In this document: piece after piece, positions 1 through 9,077 of the stretch
Numbering within the stretch: position 1 is the stretch's first letter
How the letters are laid out: each line of letters begins with the position of its first letter
Source of the DNA: Campylobacter concisus
GTDB lineage: Bacteria > Campylobacterota > Campylobacteria > Campylobacterales > Campylobacteraceae
Direction of reading: 5' to 3'
DNA length: 64,000 nt
Assembly: GCF_002165775.1 (NCBI RefSeq)
Contig: NZ_NDYP01000010.1
Coordinates: 1-64,000 of the forward strand
Program-made: the position numbers and the translations under genes
The notes under the pieces: generated by a model
Databases searched by the model: none
Told to the model about the DNA's origin: nothing
Seen by the model: only the letters and a program-made list of their open reading frames with translations

Positions 1-529
1 TGAACGCACGATGCAAGCTTATAGAGCGCTTCGTCCAAAGACAAATTATCCATTTCATCTAGGTGTAACAGAGGCAGGTACCACTTTTCACGCCACTATC
101 AAGTCCGCGATCGCTCTTGGTGGGCTTTTGCTTGAGGGTATAGGCGATACGATGAGAGTTAGCATCACTGGCGAGCTTGAAGAAGAGATAAAAGTCGCAA
201 AGGCGATCTTAAAAGATAGTGGCCGCCAAAAAGAGGGACTAAATATCATCTCATGCCCAACTTGTGGGCGTTTGCAAGCTGATCTCATGGCTGCAGTAAA
301 GCTCGTAGAAGAAAAAACAAAAGGTATAAAAGAGCCGCTAAACGTTTCAGTCATGGGCTGCGTGGTAAATGCTATCGGCGAGGCAAAAGGCGCAGATGTC
401 GCCATAGCATTTGGTAAAGGCAATGGCATGATCATGCGACACGGCGAAGTGGTCGCTAGGCTGCCTGAGAGCGAGCTTGTGGATAGATTTTTACAAGAGA
501 TCGATGACGAGATAAAAAGTAGAGACTAA
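1..529 (+). CDS. ispG: 4-hydroxy-3-methylbut-2-enyl diphosphate synthase, C-terminal part
   Basis: The frame is already open at the window edge (codons from base 2), so only the last ~175 residues are present. IspG reduces methylerythritol cyclodiphosphate to HMBPP in the MEP isoprenoid pathway using a [4Fe-4S] cluster. The family's C-terminal iron-sulfur region is visible: CPTCGR near base 258 and [15 protein letters not shown] near base 355, giving the three conserved cysteines. The [11 protein letters not shown] segment at bases 48-80 is also typical. The internal ATG at base 11 is not the true start. dnaB follows after 10 bases, so the two are likely cotranscribed. The gene looks intact in the visible part. 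Confidence 0.95.
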   Translation, partial: ERTMQAYRALRPKTNYPFHLGVTEAGTTFHATIKSAIALGGLLLEGIGDTMRVSITGELEEEIKVAKAILKDSGRQKEGLNIISCPTCGRLQADLMAAVKLVEEKTKGIKEPLNVSVMGCVVNAIGEAKGADVAIAFGKGNGMIMRHGEVVARLPESELVDRFLQEIDDEIKSRD

Positions 530-539
530 AGGAAAAGTT

Positions 540-1952
540 GTGGCAAAGCAAAGAGTTAACGAGATAGAATTTACCAACCTTTACGACATTGATATGGAGC
601 GAGCTATACTAAGCTCCATTTTACAAAACAACGATATTTTAGGTGAAATTTTTGACATTGTTAAGGCAAAGGATTTTTATCTAAAAGGGCATTCGCAAAT
701 ATACGATGCAATGGTAGCATGCCTAAATAGCGATGATCCTATAACTATGCCATTTTTAAAAAATAGACTTGGCGAAAAATACGACGAAGAGCTAATACTG
801 GATATTTTGGGCACAAATTCCCTAATAGACATTCAAAAATACGCAAACGAACTAAGAGAAAAATCTATAAAACGAAGTCTTGTAAAGATCGCTCACAACA
901 TACCAAGCAAAGTAAATGAAGACAAGCCAAGCCGCGATATGGTCGATGATCTTAGCCAGGAATTTTACTCTTTGATAGAAGGTGGAAGCACTGGAGTTAT
1001 AAAAGAAGGCAAAGAGATCATCATGAAAATGATGGATCATATTAATGCTCAAGCCTTGCTTGGTGAAAAAGATATCGTTGGACTTGATACTGGATTTAAA
1101 AAGCTAAATGAGATGATAAAGGGCTTTAAAAATGGAGACCTCATCATCGTCGCAGCTCGTCCAGGCATGGGAAAAACGACACTTTGTTTAAATTTTATGA
1201 GTCAGGTTCTAAAAAATAATGCTGGAGTTGTTTTTTTCTCGCTCGAGATGCCAGCTGAGCAAATAATGATGAGAATTCTAGCAAGCAAGACCTCTATCCC
1301 GCTTCAAGACATAATGACCGCAAAGATGGATGATGAAGCGTTGGCTAGATTTAGCGATGCTTGTGAGGAGTTTGCTGCTAGCAAGCTTTTTGTGCATGAT
1401 AGTGGCTATGTAAATATCCATCAAGTAAGAACGCAAATGCGAAAACTAAAGGCTATGCATCCTGAAATTTCACTTTGCGTGATCGACTACATCGGTCTTA
1501 TGATGAGTACAAATAACTACGCTGATCGTCACGTCCAAATAGCTGAAATTTCTCGTGGATTAAAGCTTTTGGCACGTGAGCTAGATATGCCAATCATCGC
1601 TCTTTCTCAGCTAAACAGAAGCCTTGAATCTCGCGCAAATAAACGCCCTATGCTAAGCGATCTAAGAGAATCAGGTGCGATCGAGCAAGATGCCGACATC
1701 ATTCTTTTTGTTTATAGAGATGAGTTTTACCTAGAGCAAGAAGAAAAAGAGAAAGAAAAACGCGCAAGTGCCGAGGGCAAAGAGTACAAGAGCAATCATG
1801 TCTTTAATAAGCTTCAAGAAAAGGCTGAGATCATAGTTGGCAAAAATAGAAATGGTGAAACTGGCTCAGTTGATGTGCTCTTTCAAAAGCAACACTCAAG
1901 GTTTGAAGATATGTCTGCAATGCCTGTATCTGATGTTTCATTTGAAGGCTGA
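540..1952 (+). CDS. dnaB: Replicative DNA helicase DnaB
   Basis: 470 residues, normal family length. The N-terminal DnaB domain (about residues 10-120) precedes a RecA-like helicase domain with Walker A AARPGMGKTT and the Walker B-type strand CVIDYIGLM. The motif LSQLNRSLESR and the DLRESGAIEQDADII segment, both characteristic of hexameric DnaB, follow. The start is GTG at 540, supported by an AAAGGA ribosome binding site that overlaps the ispG stop region. The TGA stop overlaps the ATG of the ComEC-like gene, indicating translational coupling. It unwinds DNA at the replication fork. Confidence 0.97.
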   Translation: MAKQRVNEIEFTNLYDIDMERAILSSILQNNDILGEIFDIVKAKDFYLKGHSQIYDAMVACLNSDDPITMPFLKNRLGEKYDEELILDILGTNSLIDIQKYANELREKSIKRSLVKIAHNIPSKVNEDKPSRDMVDDLSQEFYSLIEGGSTGVIKEGKEIIMKMMDHINAQALLGEKDIVGLDTGFKKLNEMIKGFKNGDLIIVAARPGMGKTTLCLNFMSQVLKNNAGVVFFSLEMPAEQIMMRILASKTSIPLQDIMTAKMDDEALARFSDACEEFAASKLFVHDSGYVNIHQVRTQMRKLKAMHPEISLCVIDYIGLMMSTNNYADRHVQIAEISRGLKLLARELDMPIIALSQLNRSLESRANKRPMLSDLRESGAIEQDADIILFVYRDEFYLEQEEKEKEKRASAEGKEYKSNHVFNKLQEKAEIIVGKNRNGETGSVDVLFQKQHSRFEDMSAMPVSDVSFEG

Positions 1953-3226
1953 TGCGTTTTAAAGCTTTAAAAAATAAAGAATTTTTCACTATATTTTGTC
2001 TGTTTTGCCTTTGTATTTTTTCTATAAATTTAGCCATTAGCTACCATAAATATCAAATTTTTATGGACAAAGGCGAACAAGAGCTAACAGCAACCGTGAT
2101 TTCTAGCTACGAAAAGCTTGGAGATGACGGCAAGAAAAGGCAAATTTTAAAGCTTAAGACTGATGAGTTTTTATTTTATACGCTTGGAGCCAAAACAGAT
2201 GACTTTAAAGCCGGAGATAATATATTTCTAAGCGTCATAAATTTAGACGTTAGTTTTAAAGACTATCTTGCTTCCTCCTTTTACATGCCTAGCTTTTCAC
2301 GCGAAAAACTTCCACAAAAAGCCACGCTAAATATCAACCAAAAACTACAATCACTAATCTACGCCCAGCATAAAAATAGTAAAATTTCACAGCTCTACTC
2401 AGCTCTATTTTTAGGCACAAGTATTGACACAGAGTTAAGAGATGACGTCTCGCACCTTGGTATAGCGCATCTTATAGCCATAAGTGGCTATCATTTAGGT
2501 TTCATAAGCGCAGTTATATTTTTTGTATTTAGGCCACTTTTAAAATTTTTATATGCGAGGTTTTTACCTTTTAGAAACTACAACTTTGATCTAGCCATTA
2601 TAGTTTTTATAGTCTTGTCATTTTACTTTTTTATAATAGGCTTTATACCAAGCTTTTTGCGAGCATTTTTAATGAGCATTTTAGGATTTTATTGTACGTT
2701 AAAAGGCGTCAAAATTTTAAACTTCAAAACACTTTTTATAGTAGTGCTTGTTAGCATATCGCTCTTTCCGCAGCTACTTTTTAGCGTAGGTTTTTACTTT
2801 TCACTCATGGGCGTTTTTTACATATTTTTATACTTTAAACACCTAAAAGATAAATTTTCGCCCTTCATTCATCTTATTCTTTTAAATTTATATGTTTGCT
2901 TTGCAATGGAAATTTGCGTGCTTTATTTCTTTCCGCTCATTAGCTTACAGCAGCTTAGTGTCCTTGCTATCAACTACATCTTTAGCGTTTTTTATCCATT
3001 AAGTGCTGCGCTTCATATTGCTTCGTATGGCGATATTTTTGATGGATTGCTAAATAATGTTTTAAATTTTAGACTAAGCTCGACTAAAATTTTCGTGCCA
3101 GCCATTATTTTTATCTTTTATAATATCGCTTCGCTTCTAGCTATAAAATTTAGATCCATATTCTACATTTTGCCGCTGCTTGGGCTTTTGTGCTTTTTCG
3201 TTGCTAGCTATAAAATTTACGCCTAA
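1952..3226 (+). CDS. comEC: ComEC/Rec2-type competence membrane protein, short form
   Basis: 424 residues, about half the length of ComEC in Bacillus or Neisseria. After a membrane anchor at residues ~8-32 and a small soluble part, the competence domain begins with SALFLGTSIDTELRDDVSHLGIAHLIAISGYHLGF, whose HLIAISG-H core is diagnostic (given here as overlapping pieces: LGIAHLIAISGYHLG). Multiple hydrophobic helices follow up to the C-terminus. The C-terminal metallo-beta-lactamase-like nuclease domain of long ComEC proteins is absent. Epsilonproteobacterial ComEC proteins are known to be short, so this is probably functional: the inner-membrane channel for DNA uptake. It overlaps dnaB by one base at the start and ends convergently, overlapping the EamA gene by 4 bases. 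Confidence 0.88.
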   Translation: MRFKALKNKEFFTIFCLFCLCIFSINLAISYHKYQIFMDKGEQELTATVISSYEKLGDDGKKRQILKLKTDEFLFYTLGAKTDDFKAGDNIFLSVINLDVSFKDYLASSFYMPSFSREKLPQKATLNINQKLQSLIYAQHKNSKISQLYSALFLGTSIDTELRDDVSHLGIAHLIAISGYHLGFISAVIFFVFRPLLKFLYARFLPFRNYNFDLAIIVFIVLSFYFFIIGFIPSFLRAFLMSILGFYCTLKGVKILNFKTLFIVVLVSISLFPQLLFSVGFYFSLMGVFYIFLYFKHLKDKFSPFIHLILLNLYVCFAMEICVLYFFPLISLQQLSVLAINYIFSVFYPLSAALHIASYGDIFDGLLNNVLNFRLSSTKIFVPAIIFIFYNIASLLAIKFRSIFYILPLLGLLCFFVASYKIYA

Positions 3227-4086
3227 GCGATCTTCATACCATAAAATTTCATTATCTTATTGTGAATTATCAAAGATATATACATTATAACAGCGCCTAA
3301 AATTAGCCTAGTTAAGTCTGTATCCTTTTGCCAAAAGACTAAATTTACGATGATGGCGGCTGGAATGAGAGCGTTATTCATGATGGCAAGCACGCCACTA
3401 TCGACCTCGCAAGCACCTTTGTTCCACATAAAATATCCAACTCCACTAGCGACCACGCCAAGCCAGAGAAGCACTAAAATTTGCGTTGAAGTAAGTGAAA
3501 ATTTGGCTGGATTGCCAAGAGTAAGAAGCGCAACGACAGCTACAAAAAATGCCCCAAAATGAAAGTAGCCAAAGACATTTTTTTGGTCCACGTCAAATTT
3601 TTCTAAAAGTGCCTTATATGCACTCTGTCCTGCTCCAAAGCAGATATTTGCTGCTTGCACTAGCAAAAAGCCCTTTAATACACCATCGTTTATAGCACCA
3701 TATTTTATAACCAAAGCTCCAAAAACCGCAACGCCAACACTAAATAGATAAAGTGGCCTAAATTTAAAGCTAAATGCGTCGTAGATGAGCGTCACATAAA
3801 ACGGCGTAAAAATGGTAAAAAGTGCTACTTCTGGCACACTTAGATACAAAAATGAATTGTAATAAAATAGATACATAAGCCCTATTTGCACCGCTCCGAT
3901 CGCCATGATGCCAAATGCTAGCTTTGGGCTGATGCCACGAAATTTTGTAAATGGCAAAAAGACTAAGCTCGCAAGCGCAACCCGAATAAAAACAGCCAAA
4001 TAGCTATCAACCTTGCCAGCTAAAAACTCACCTATCAAACTAAAGCTAAACGCCCATAAAATAGTCACAAAGATCAGTTTATTCAA
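3223..4086 (-). CDS. EamA/DMT-family inner-membrane exporter
   Basis: 287 residues with about ten hydrophobic helices in two homologous EamA halves, the usual drug/metabolite transporter plan. The N-terminal FVTILWAFSFSLIGEF is typical. The start is TTG at 4086, set by GAGGTG six bases upstream and lying inside the end of the preceding TolC-like gene. That places it last in the efflux unit on this strand. The substrate cannot be told from sequence; relatives export amino acids or other metabolites. It ends convergently against the ComEC-like gene. Confidence 0.85.
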   Translation of the reverse strand: MNKLIFVTILWAFSFSLIGEFLAGKVDSYLAVFIRVALASLVFLPFTKFRGISPKLAFGIMAIGAVQIGLMYLFYYNSFLYLSVPEVALFTIFTPFYVTLIYDAFSFKFRPLYLFSVGVAVFGALVIKYGAINDGVLKGFLLVQAANICFGAGQSAYKALLEKFDVDQKNVFGYFHFGAFFVAVVALLTLGNPAKFSLTSTQILVLLWLGVVASGVGYFMWNKGACEVDSGVLAIMNNALIPAAIIVNLVFWQKDTDLTRLILGAVIMYISLIIHNKIMKFYGMKIA

Positions 4087-5314
4087 TTATCACCTCATTT
4101 ATTTTTCTTGCACATTCAAAAAAATACTCAAGCTTGTTTAGCTCAAGTAAATCGCCATCAAGGATAAAATTTGCCCTATCGCTAAAATTTTTCTCACTCA
4201 CAAACAAAAATTCTTCATATTTTATCTCGCCATTAAGATAGCCATTTAGCAGATCAATAAAATCACTATCAAGCTTATCTTGCTTCAAATCTTGCAAATT
4301 TAACTTTGCATTTAAGCCTTTGATTGTGCTTTCTAGCTCTTTTAGGCGAGTGATTATCCTATTTTCCTCATCGCTTAGATCAAGTGCCGCCTTTTGCTCT
4401 TCAATGCGTTTAACTTGACTTTGCTTGCTAAGACTTAAGCTATCAGGCAACTTCCACTCAAATTCCACTCTAGGCTTGTTCGCATCAGCGTAAGCGCCTA
4501 TCATCTGCGAAGTCGTCCTCTCACCTTTTTTAAAGCTGTTATTATTCACACTTTGCGTATCTTTTAAGTAAATTTTTGGAGCAAATTTACTCTTTTGTTT
4601 CTCATTTTCTTGCTCTTTTATAAATTTTTCTTGCTCCATCGCCCCAAGTTTTGCGCTTATATCATCTTTACTAAAATCAGGCATCATTATCTTTGAGCCA
4701 GCATTAAAGCCGATCTCGCCGTTTGAGAGCAAATTTATCCTTGAGTTTAGCTCGGCTAGCTTAAGCCCAAGTTCGTCTAGCTCGGCTCTTTTTTTATCAA
4801 GAGTGAAATTTATCGCATCAAACTCGGCTTTATTTATCTCGCCATACTCAAACCAAAACTCATTTTCAGCCGCAGCCTTAGCAAAACTATCCACAAATTT
4901 TGTCTCTAAATTTATAAGAGAATTTAGTGCGATAGCGTTGAAATAGACCTTTGCGACCTGAAAAGCAGTGAGATTCATCAGCTCTTCATCTTTGTAAATT
5001 TTCTCCACACCTTTGTGATCTAAAATTTTATCAGCAGCCTCGCTTGCACCACCATCAAAGATAAGATACTCAACCTTTGCCGTGATCGATCCCGCCTTTG
5101 TCATATATCCGCCCTTTATCTCATCAGGCACAAAGGTATATCTGCCATCAAGGGATAAATTTAGCTTTTTACTCTTATTTTTATTTATATATTCATTTTT
5201 ATTAAATTCTTTCAAACTCTCAAGCCTTGCACTTTGCGCTAGAGCGATGATCTCTAGTAAATTTCCAGCCCAAAGAGGCAAAGCAAAGAGCAAAACTGTC
5301 AAAATTTTCTTCAA
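4079..5314 (-). CDS. TolC-like outer-membrane efflux protein (second copy in operon)
   Basis: 411 residues with an N-terminal signal peptide (MKKILTVLLFALPLWAG) and long amphipathic helices, as in the outer membrane efflux protein family. Two repeats of helix-strand-helix are suggested by the regions around residues 95-200 and 300-400. The start is TTG at 5314 with AAGGGAGAG just upstream, overlapping the RND pump stop. It is diverged from the other TolC-like protein at 9074-10339 and is not a recent duplication. It probably forms a trans-periplasmic outlet. Whether both TolC proteins serve the same pump is unknown. Confidence 0.8.
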   Translation of the reverse strand: MKKILTVLLFALPLWAGNLLEIIALAQSARLESLKEFNKNEYINKNKSKKLNLSLDGRYTFVPDEIKGGYMTKAGSITAKVEYLIFDGGASEAADKILDHKGVEKIYKDEELMNLTAFQVAKVYFNAIALNSLINLETKFVDSFAKAAAENEFWFEYGEINKAEFDAINFTLDKKRAELDELGLKLAELNSRINLLSNGEIGFNAGSKIMMPDFSKDDISAKLGAMEQEKFIKEQENEKQKSKFAPKIYLKDTQSVNNNSFKKGERTTSQMIGAYADANKPRVEFEWKLPDSLSLSKQSQVKRIEEQKAALDLSDEENRIITRLKELESTIKGLNAKLNLQDLKQDKLDSDFIDLLNGYLNGEIKYEEFLFVSEKNFSDRANFILDGDLLELNKLEYFFECARKINEVIIE

Positions 5315-8300
5315 ATTCTCTCCCTTTCATAAAATTTTCTTATAAATCTATCAAGATTATAGACCCATGCAAACAGAACTGGCACGACAAGCAGGCTAAG
5401 CAAGGTCGAGCTAATGAGCCCAAAGATGATGCTTATAGCCATAGGTGAGTTGGCCTCATAGCCAGCACCCCTGCTAAGTGCCAGCGGAAGCATAGCAAAT
5501 ATCATCGCAAAAGTGGTCATCAAAACAGCCCTTAACCGCTTTTTAGCAGCCATTTTCACAGCTTCGTTTGCCTCCATGCCACTATTTGCAAAGTGGTTTG
5601 CAAAATCAACGACCAAAATGGCGTTTTTACCGACCATTCCAAAGAGCAAGATGACGCCAACCATGACAAATAGGCTAAATGGATTGCCGCTTATAAAAAG
5701 TCCGATCACGACGCCACAAAAGGCAAGCGGCATGGCAAGCATGATGAGAAATGGCAGCAAAAAGCTCTCATAAAGTGCAGCTAGCACCATGTAAATAAGT
5801 ACCGCACTAGCGCTCACTGTAAAGATAAAAGAAGCGTTTGTATCATCCATGAGCTCAACAAATCCAAGAAATTTATACTTGAAATTTGCTGGCAAAATTT
5901 CATCAAGCTTCTTTGAAATTTCATTTGCCACGCTATTTAGCGGAGCATTGTTTTTGGTATTTGCTAGAAATTTTATCTCATCAGCTCTATTAAACCTTGA
6001 AATACTAGCTGGCTTTTGCTCAAAACTAAGCGTCGTCACATCGCCAAGTGTCACGAAAAAGCCCTCATTGCTTCTTATCTTGGTCTTTAAAATATCATTT
6101 GTATCGCTTCTAAATTTATCATCAAGGCGCATGTAAAGCTCATACTCTTTGCCATTTTCGTTTTCAAAAACAGAGACCTCATTCTGGCTAAATGCGCTAT
6201 AAACGGCGCTTGCAATGCTGGCTTTATCTAAATTTAGCCTTTTTGCCTTATCTTCATCGATAGAAATTTGCACACGCTTTAGCAGATCTTCTTCAGGCGA
6301 ATTTACATCCGTTGCGTCATTTATCTCTTTTAGCATCTTGCTGATCTTTGGTACAAATTTCTCTAAATCTTTGCCATTTTCAGAGGTGATAGTAAGCTTA
6401 ACTGGCTGCACATCGCCACCTTCAACAACTGGCAAGTCAGCCACAATGACACTCATATCGTCACTTTTTAGCTTGTCGCGAAACCTCTGCATGATAGCGT
6501 TTTGCCGCTCGTGATTAGCTCTATCTTTTATTTCCTTTAGCCTAACGTAAGCTTTTACAAGATAAGGCTGCTTGGCGTCTGTGTAGCCAAGGATGAAGTA
6601 GGCGTAAGCGACCTGAGGATTGGCGTTTATGAGTGAAATTTTATCTTTTAGCCTCTCTTTGCTAGCTTGCAGGCTAAGCGAAGGGTCAAGCTTAAAGTAG
6701 ATGTTAAACTCCGAGTTATCCTCGCTTGGCATGAAGTCGCCACCTACAAATTTAGCTAGTCCAAACGAGCAAACAACGACCACAAGCGTTATAGCTAAAA
6801 ATATGAGCTTAAATTTAAGCGCTAAAGCTAAAATTTTCTCGTAGCCATTTTCAAGCGCCTCAAAAAATGGCTCGCTTTTTAGAAAAAAGCCACTTTGTTT
6901 GGCATTTACAAACCTAGCACTAAGCGTTGGTACAAGAAATATGCTCACAAAAAACGAAATGACGATGCCAGCTGCCACGCTCATCGCAAATGAGTTAAAG
7001 TACTTGCCAACGATGCCACTCATAAAGGCGATAGGCACAAAGACACAAAGCAGCACGAGTGAGATCGCAAAGACACTAAATGCTATCTCTTTTATGCCTG
7101 CAAAGCTTGCCTTTAGGGCATTTGGCTCATCTTTTAGCTTGCTAGCGATATTTTCAGTGACAACTATCGCATCATCGATGAAGATGCCAATACCTAGTGT
7201 GAGCGCTATGAGACTTAAGCGGTTGATGTCGTAACCTAGGGCATTTATGATGAAAAATGTCGCCACGATGCTAGTTGGTATCGCTACGACCGAGATGATA
7301 GTGATCGAGAAATTTCTTAAAAATAAATACACGATCACGATGGTTAGCAAGACGCCAAGAATCATATCAAAGGCGGTTTGATCGATGTGTTTTTGTATCA
7401 CTTCGCTCTTATCATAAGCTATTTTTACCTCATACTCATTGTCAAGCAGGCTTTTAAACTGATCTAGTTTTGACTTAGCTAGAGCGATCACGGTTAGAGC
7501 GTTTGCGTCTGGAGCTAGCTCAAGACCCAGCAAGACGCCACTTTTTTTATCCATTATCGCTGCTTCATTTGCATCTTTGTAGGCAAGATCAACACTTGCG
7601 ATATCTTTTAAAAAGACCCCTTGTTTGATCGTTAAATTTCTTATCTCATCTACGCTTTTGGCGCTAAAATTTGACTTGATTGCCATTTGTATCTGCTCAT
7701 TTTCTATCTTGCCAAGGGGTGCTTTTAAATTTTCAACCTTTATCAAATTTGCCACTTCATTTGCGCTAAGGGCGTTTTTATCAAGCTTAAATCTATCTAG
7801 TAAAATTTTCACCGCTGGCTCTAAAAAACCATTTGTCTTAACCTTTGAAACGCCGCTTATGCGCTCCAAAAATGGCTTTGCTACGTCATCTATCTCTTGC
7901 ATGAGCTTGGTTTTATTTCCATCAAGCCTTGTGATAAAGAGGCTAAAGACAGATGACGAGAGCCCATTTAGCTTTTCTATCTCGTAGTTTGCGCTAAGTC
8001 TTGCTTTTTGCATCTTGTCGCGAACGTCATTTGTGGCGCTCTCTAGGTCTTTATTTAGCTCAAATTCGATGCTGACTACACTTAGATTATCAAAGCTAGT
8101 TGAGTAAATTTTCTTGATACCTTCAATGCTTGAAATTTCATCCTCGATCTTTTGCGTGATCTTAGTTTTTATATAGTTCATATCGCCGTTTGCGTAGGTC
8201 GTGATCTTAACGATTGGGATATTTACTTGTGGGTATAAATTTACATTCATCGTCTTTAGAGAATAAATTCCAAAGACAACAAGGCTTAAAAAAACCATTA

Positions 8301-8337
8301 ATGTAGTTATAGGGCGATTTATGGCTGTTTTTATCAT
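5311..8337 (-). CDS. RND efflux pump, HAE1-type inner-membrane subunit
   Basis: 1008 residues, close to the usual length for AcrB-type pumps. It starts with the family's INRPITTLMVFL and repeats the membrane-plus-periplasmic-loop plan twice. The proton-relay region GIGIFIDDAIVVTENI carries the paired aspartates of TM4 seen in hydrophobe/amphiphile exporters (heavy-metal CusA-type pumps differ here). A second-half FGMVGKNAILVVDFAN matches TM10, with the lysine expected for proton coupling. It overlaps the adaptor gene by 4 bases and the second TolC by 4 bases. Proton-driven export of hydrophobic compounds is the likely role; the substrate is unknown. Confidence 0.92.
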   Translation of the reverse strand: MIKTAINRPITTLMVFLSLVVFGIYSLKTMNVNLYPQVNIPIVKITTYANGDMNYIKTKITQKIEDEISSIEGIKKIYSTSFDNLSVVSIEFELNKDLESATNDVRDKMQKARLSANYEIEKLNGLSSSVFSLFITRLDGNKTKLMQEIDDVAKPFLERISGVSKVKTNGFLEPAVKILLDRFKLDKNALSANEVANLIKVENLKAPLGKIENEQIQMAIKSNFSAKSVDEIRNLTIKQGVFLKDIASVDLAYKDANEAAIMDKKSGVLLGLELAPDANALTVIALAKSKLDQFKSLLDNEYEVKIAYDKSEVIQKHIDQTAFDMILGVLLTIVIVYLFLRNFSITIISVVAIPTSIVATFFIINALGYDINRLSLIALTLGIGIFIDDAIVVTENIASKLKDEPNALKASFAGIKEIAFSVFAISLVLLCVFVPIAFMSGIVGKYFNSFAMSVAAGIVISFFVSIFLVPTLSARFVNAKQSGFFLKSEPFFEALENGYEKILALALKFKLIFLAITLVVVVCSFGLAKFVGGDFMPSEDNSEFNIYFKLDPSLSLQASKERLKDKISLINANPQVAYAYFILGYTDAKQPYLVKAYVRLKEIKDRANHERQNAIMQRFRDKLKSDDMSVIVADLPVVEGGDVQPVKLTITSENGKDLEKFVPKISKMLKEINDATDVNSPEEDLLKRVQISIDEDKAKRLNLDKASIASAVYSAFSQNEVSVFENENGKEYELYMRLDDKFRSDTNDILKTKIRSNEGFFVTLGDVTTLSFEQKPASISRFNRADEIKFLANTKNNAPLNSVANEISKKLDEILPANFKYKFLGFVELMDDTNASFIFTVSASAVLIYMVLAALYESFLLPFLIMLAMPLAFCGVVIGLFISGNPFSLFVMVGVILLFGMVGKNAILVVDFANHFANSGMEANEAVKMAAKKRLRAVLMTTFAMIFAMLPLALSRGAGYEANSPMAISIIFGLISSTLLSLLVVPVLFAWVYNLDRFIRKFYERERI

Positions 8338-9077
8338 TTTCTTTTACTAACTAGCACTTTGCCTTGACCAAACATGCCAGGTTTTAGGCCGCTGTCATAA
8401 GCCTGGGCGTAAAATTTTCTAGTCTCTCGCTTAATCTCTGGATAGATGAGTGCGATTTTTACCTCTTTTTCATCGCTTGTTGAGTCAAGTTTAAATTTAA
8501 ATATGTCGCCAACTTTTACTAAATTTGCGTATTTTTCATCGATCGCTATTAAAATTTTAGCCTCATTTGAATTTAAAACAAAAGCTGGACTAAGCGGCGA
8601 AACACCCTCTCCAAGCTCAATATTTTTACTAGCGATAACGCCATCAAATGGAGCTTTTAAAACAGCTTTTTTAAGGCGATCTTGTGCATTTAAAATGGCG
8701 ATTTGTGCACTTTGAACCCGAAGTATCGCTTCGTCAAATTTATACTTTACCTCGTCAAATTCTTGCTTTGAAGTGACGTCCCTTACTTGAATAAATTTGT
8801 TTAAAGTATTTTTTGCAAATTCACTAGCATTTTTTGCCAGCTCAAGATCATTTTTTGCCTTTTTAAGAGCGATTTCTAGACTGCTTTGATCAAGACTAGC
8901 TAAATCGTCGCCTTTTTTAACATGACTTGAAACATCTACAAAAATTTTATCCACCTTGCCACTGCTCTCAAATGCGAGCTTTGAGCTTTGTTTGGCATAA
9001 ACTTCAAAGTCAGCAAAAATTTCCTCACTAGCAAATGAAAAAATACCAAATATCATCAAAATTATCAGCTTTTTCAA
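8334..9077 (-). CDS. RND periplasmic adaptor (membrane fusion protein), short
   Basis: 247 residues, clearly shorter than the ~370-400 residues of AcrA. A signal peptide (MKKLIILMIFGIFSFA) is followed by a split lipoyl domain (SGKVDKIFVDVSSHVKKGD and APFDGVIASKNIELGEGV) around a coiled hairpin at residues ~60-120, then a beta-barrel domain. Most of the membrane-proximal domain is missing or minimal. There is no lipobox cysteine. It links the RND pump to a TolC channel. The gene overlaps both neighbours by 4 bases, so translation is coupled. Confidence 0.88.
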   Translation of the reverse strand: MKKLIILMIFGIFSFASEEIFADFEVYAKQSSKLAFESSGKVDKIFVDVSSHVKKGDDLASLDQSSLEIALKKAKNDLELAKNASEFAKNTLNKFIQVRDVTSKQEFDEVKYKFDEAILRVQSAQIAILNAQDRLKKAVLKAPFDGVIASKNIELGEGVSPLSPAFVLNSNEAKILIAIDEKYANLVKVGDIFKFKLDSTSDEKEVKIALIYPEIKRETRKFYAQAYDSGLKPGMFGQGKVLVSKRK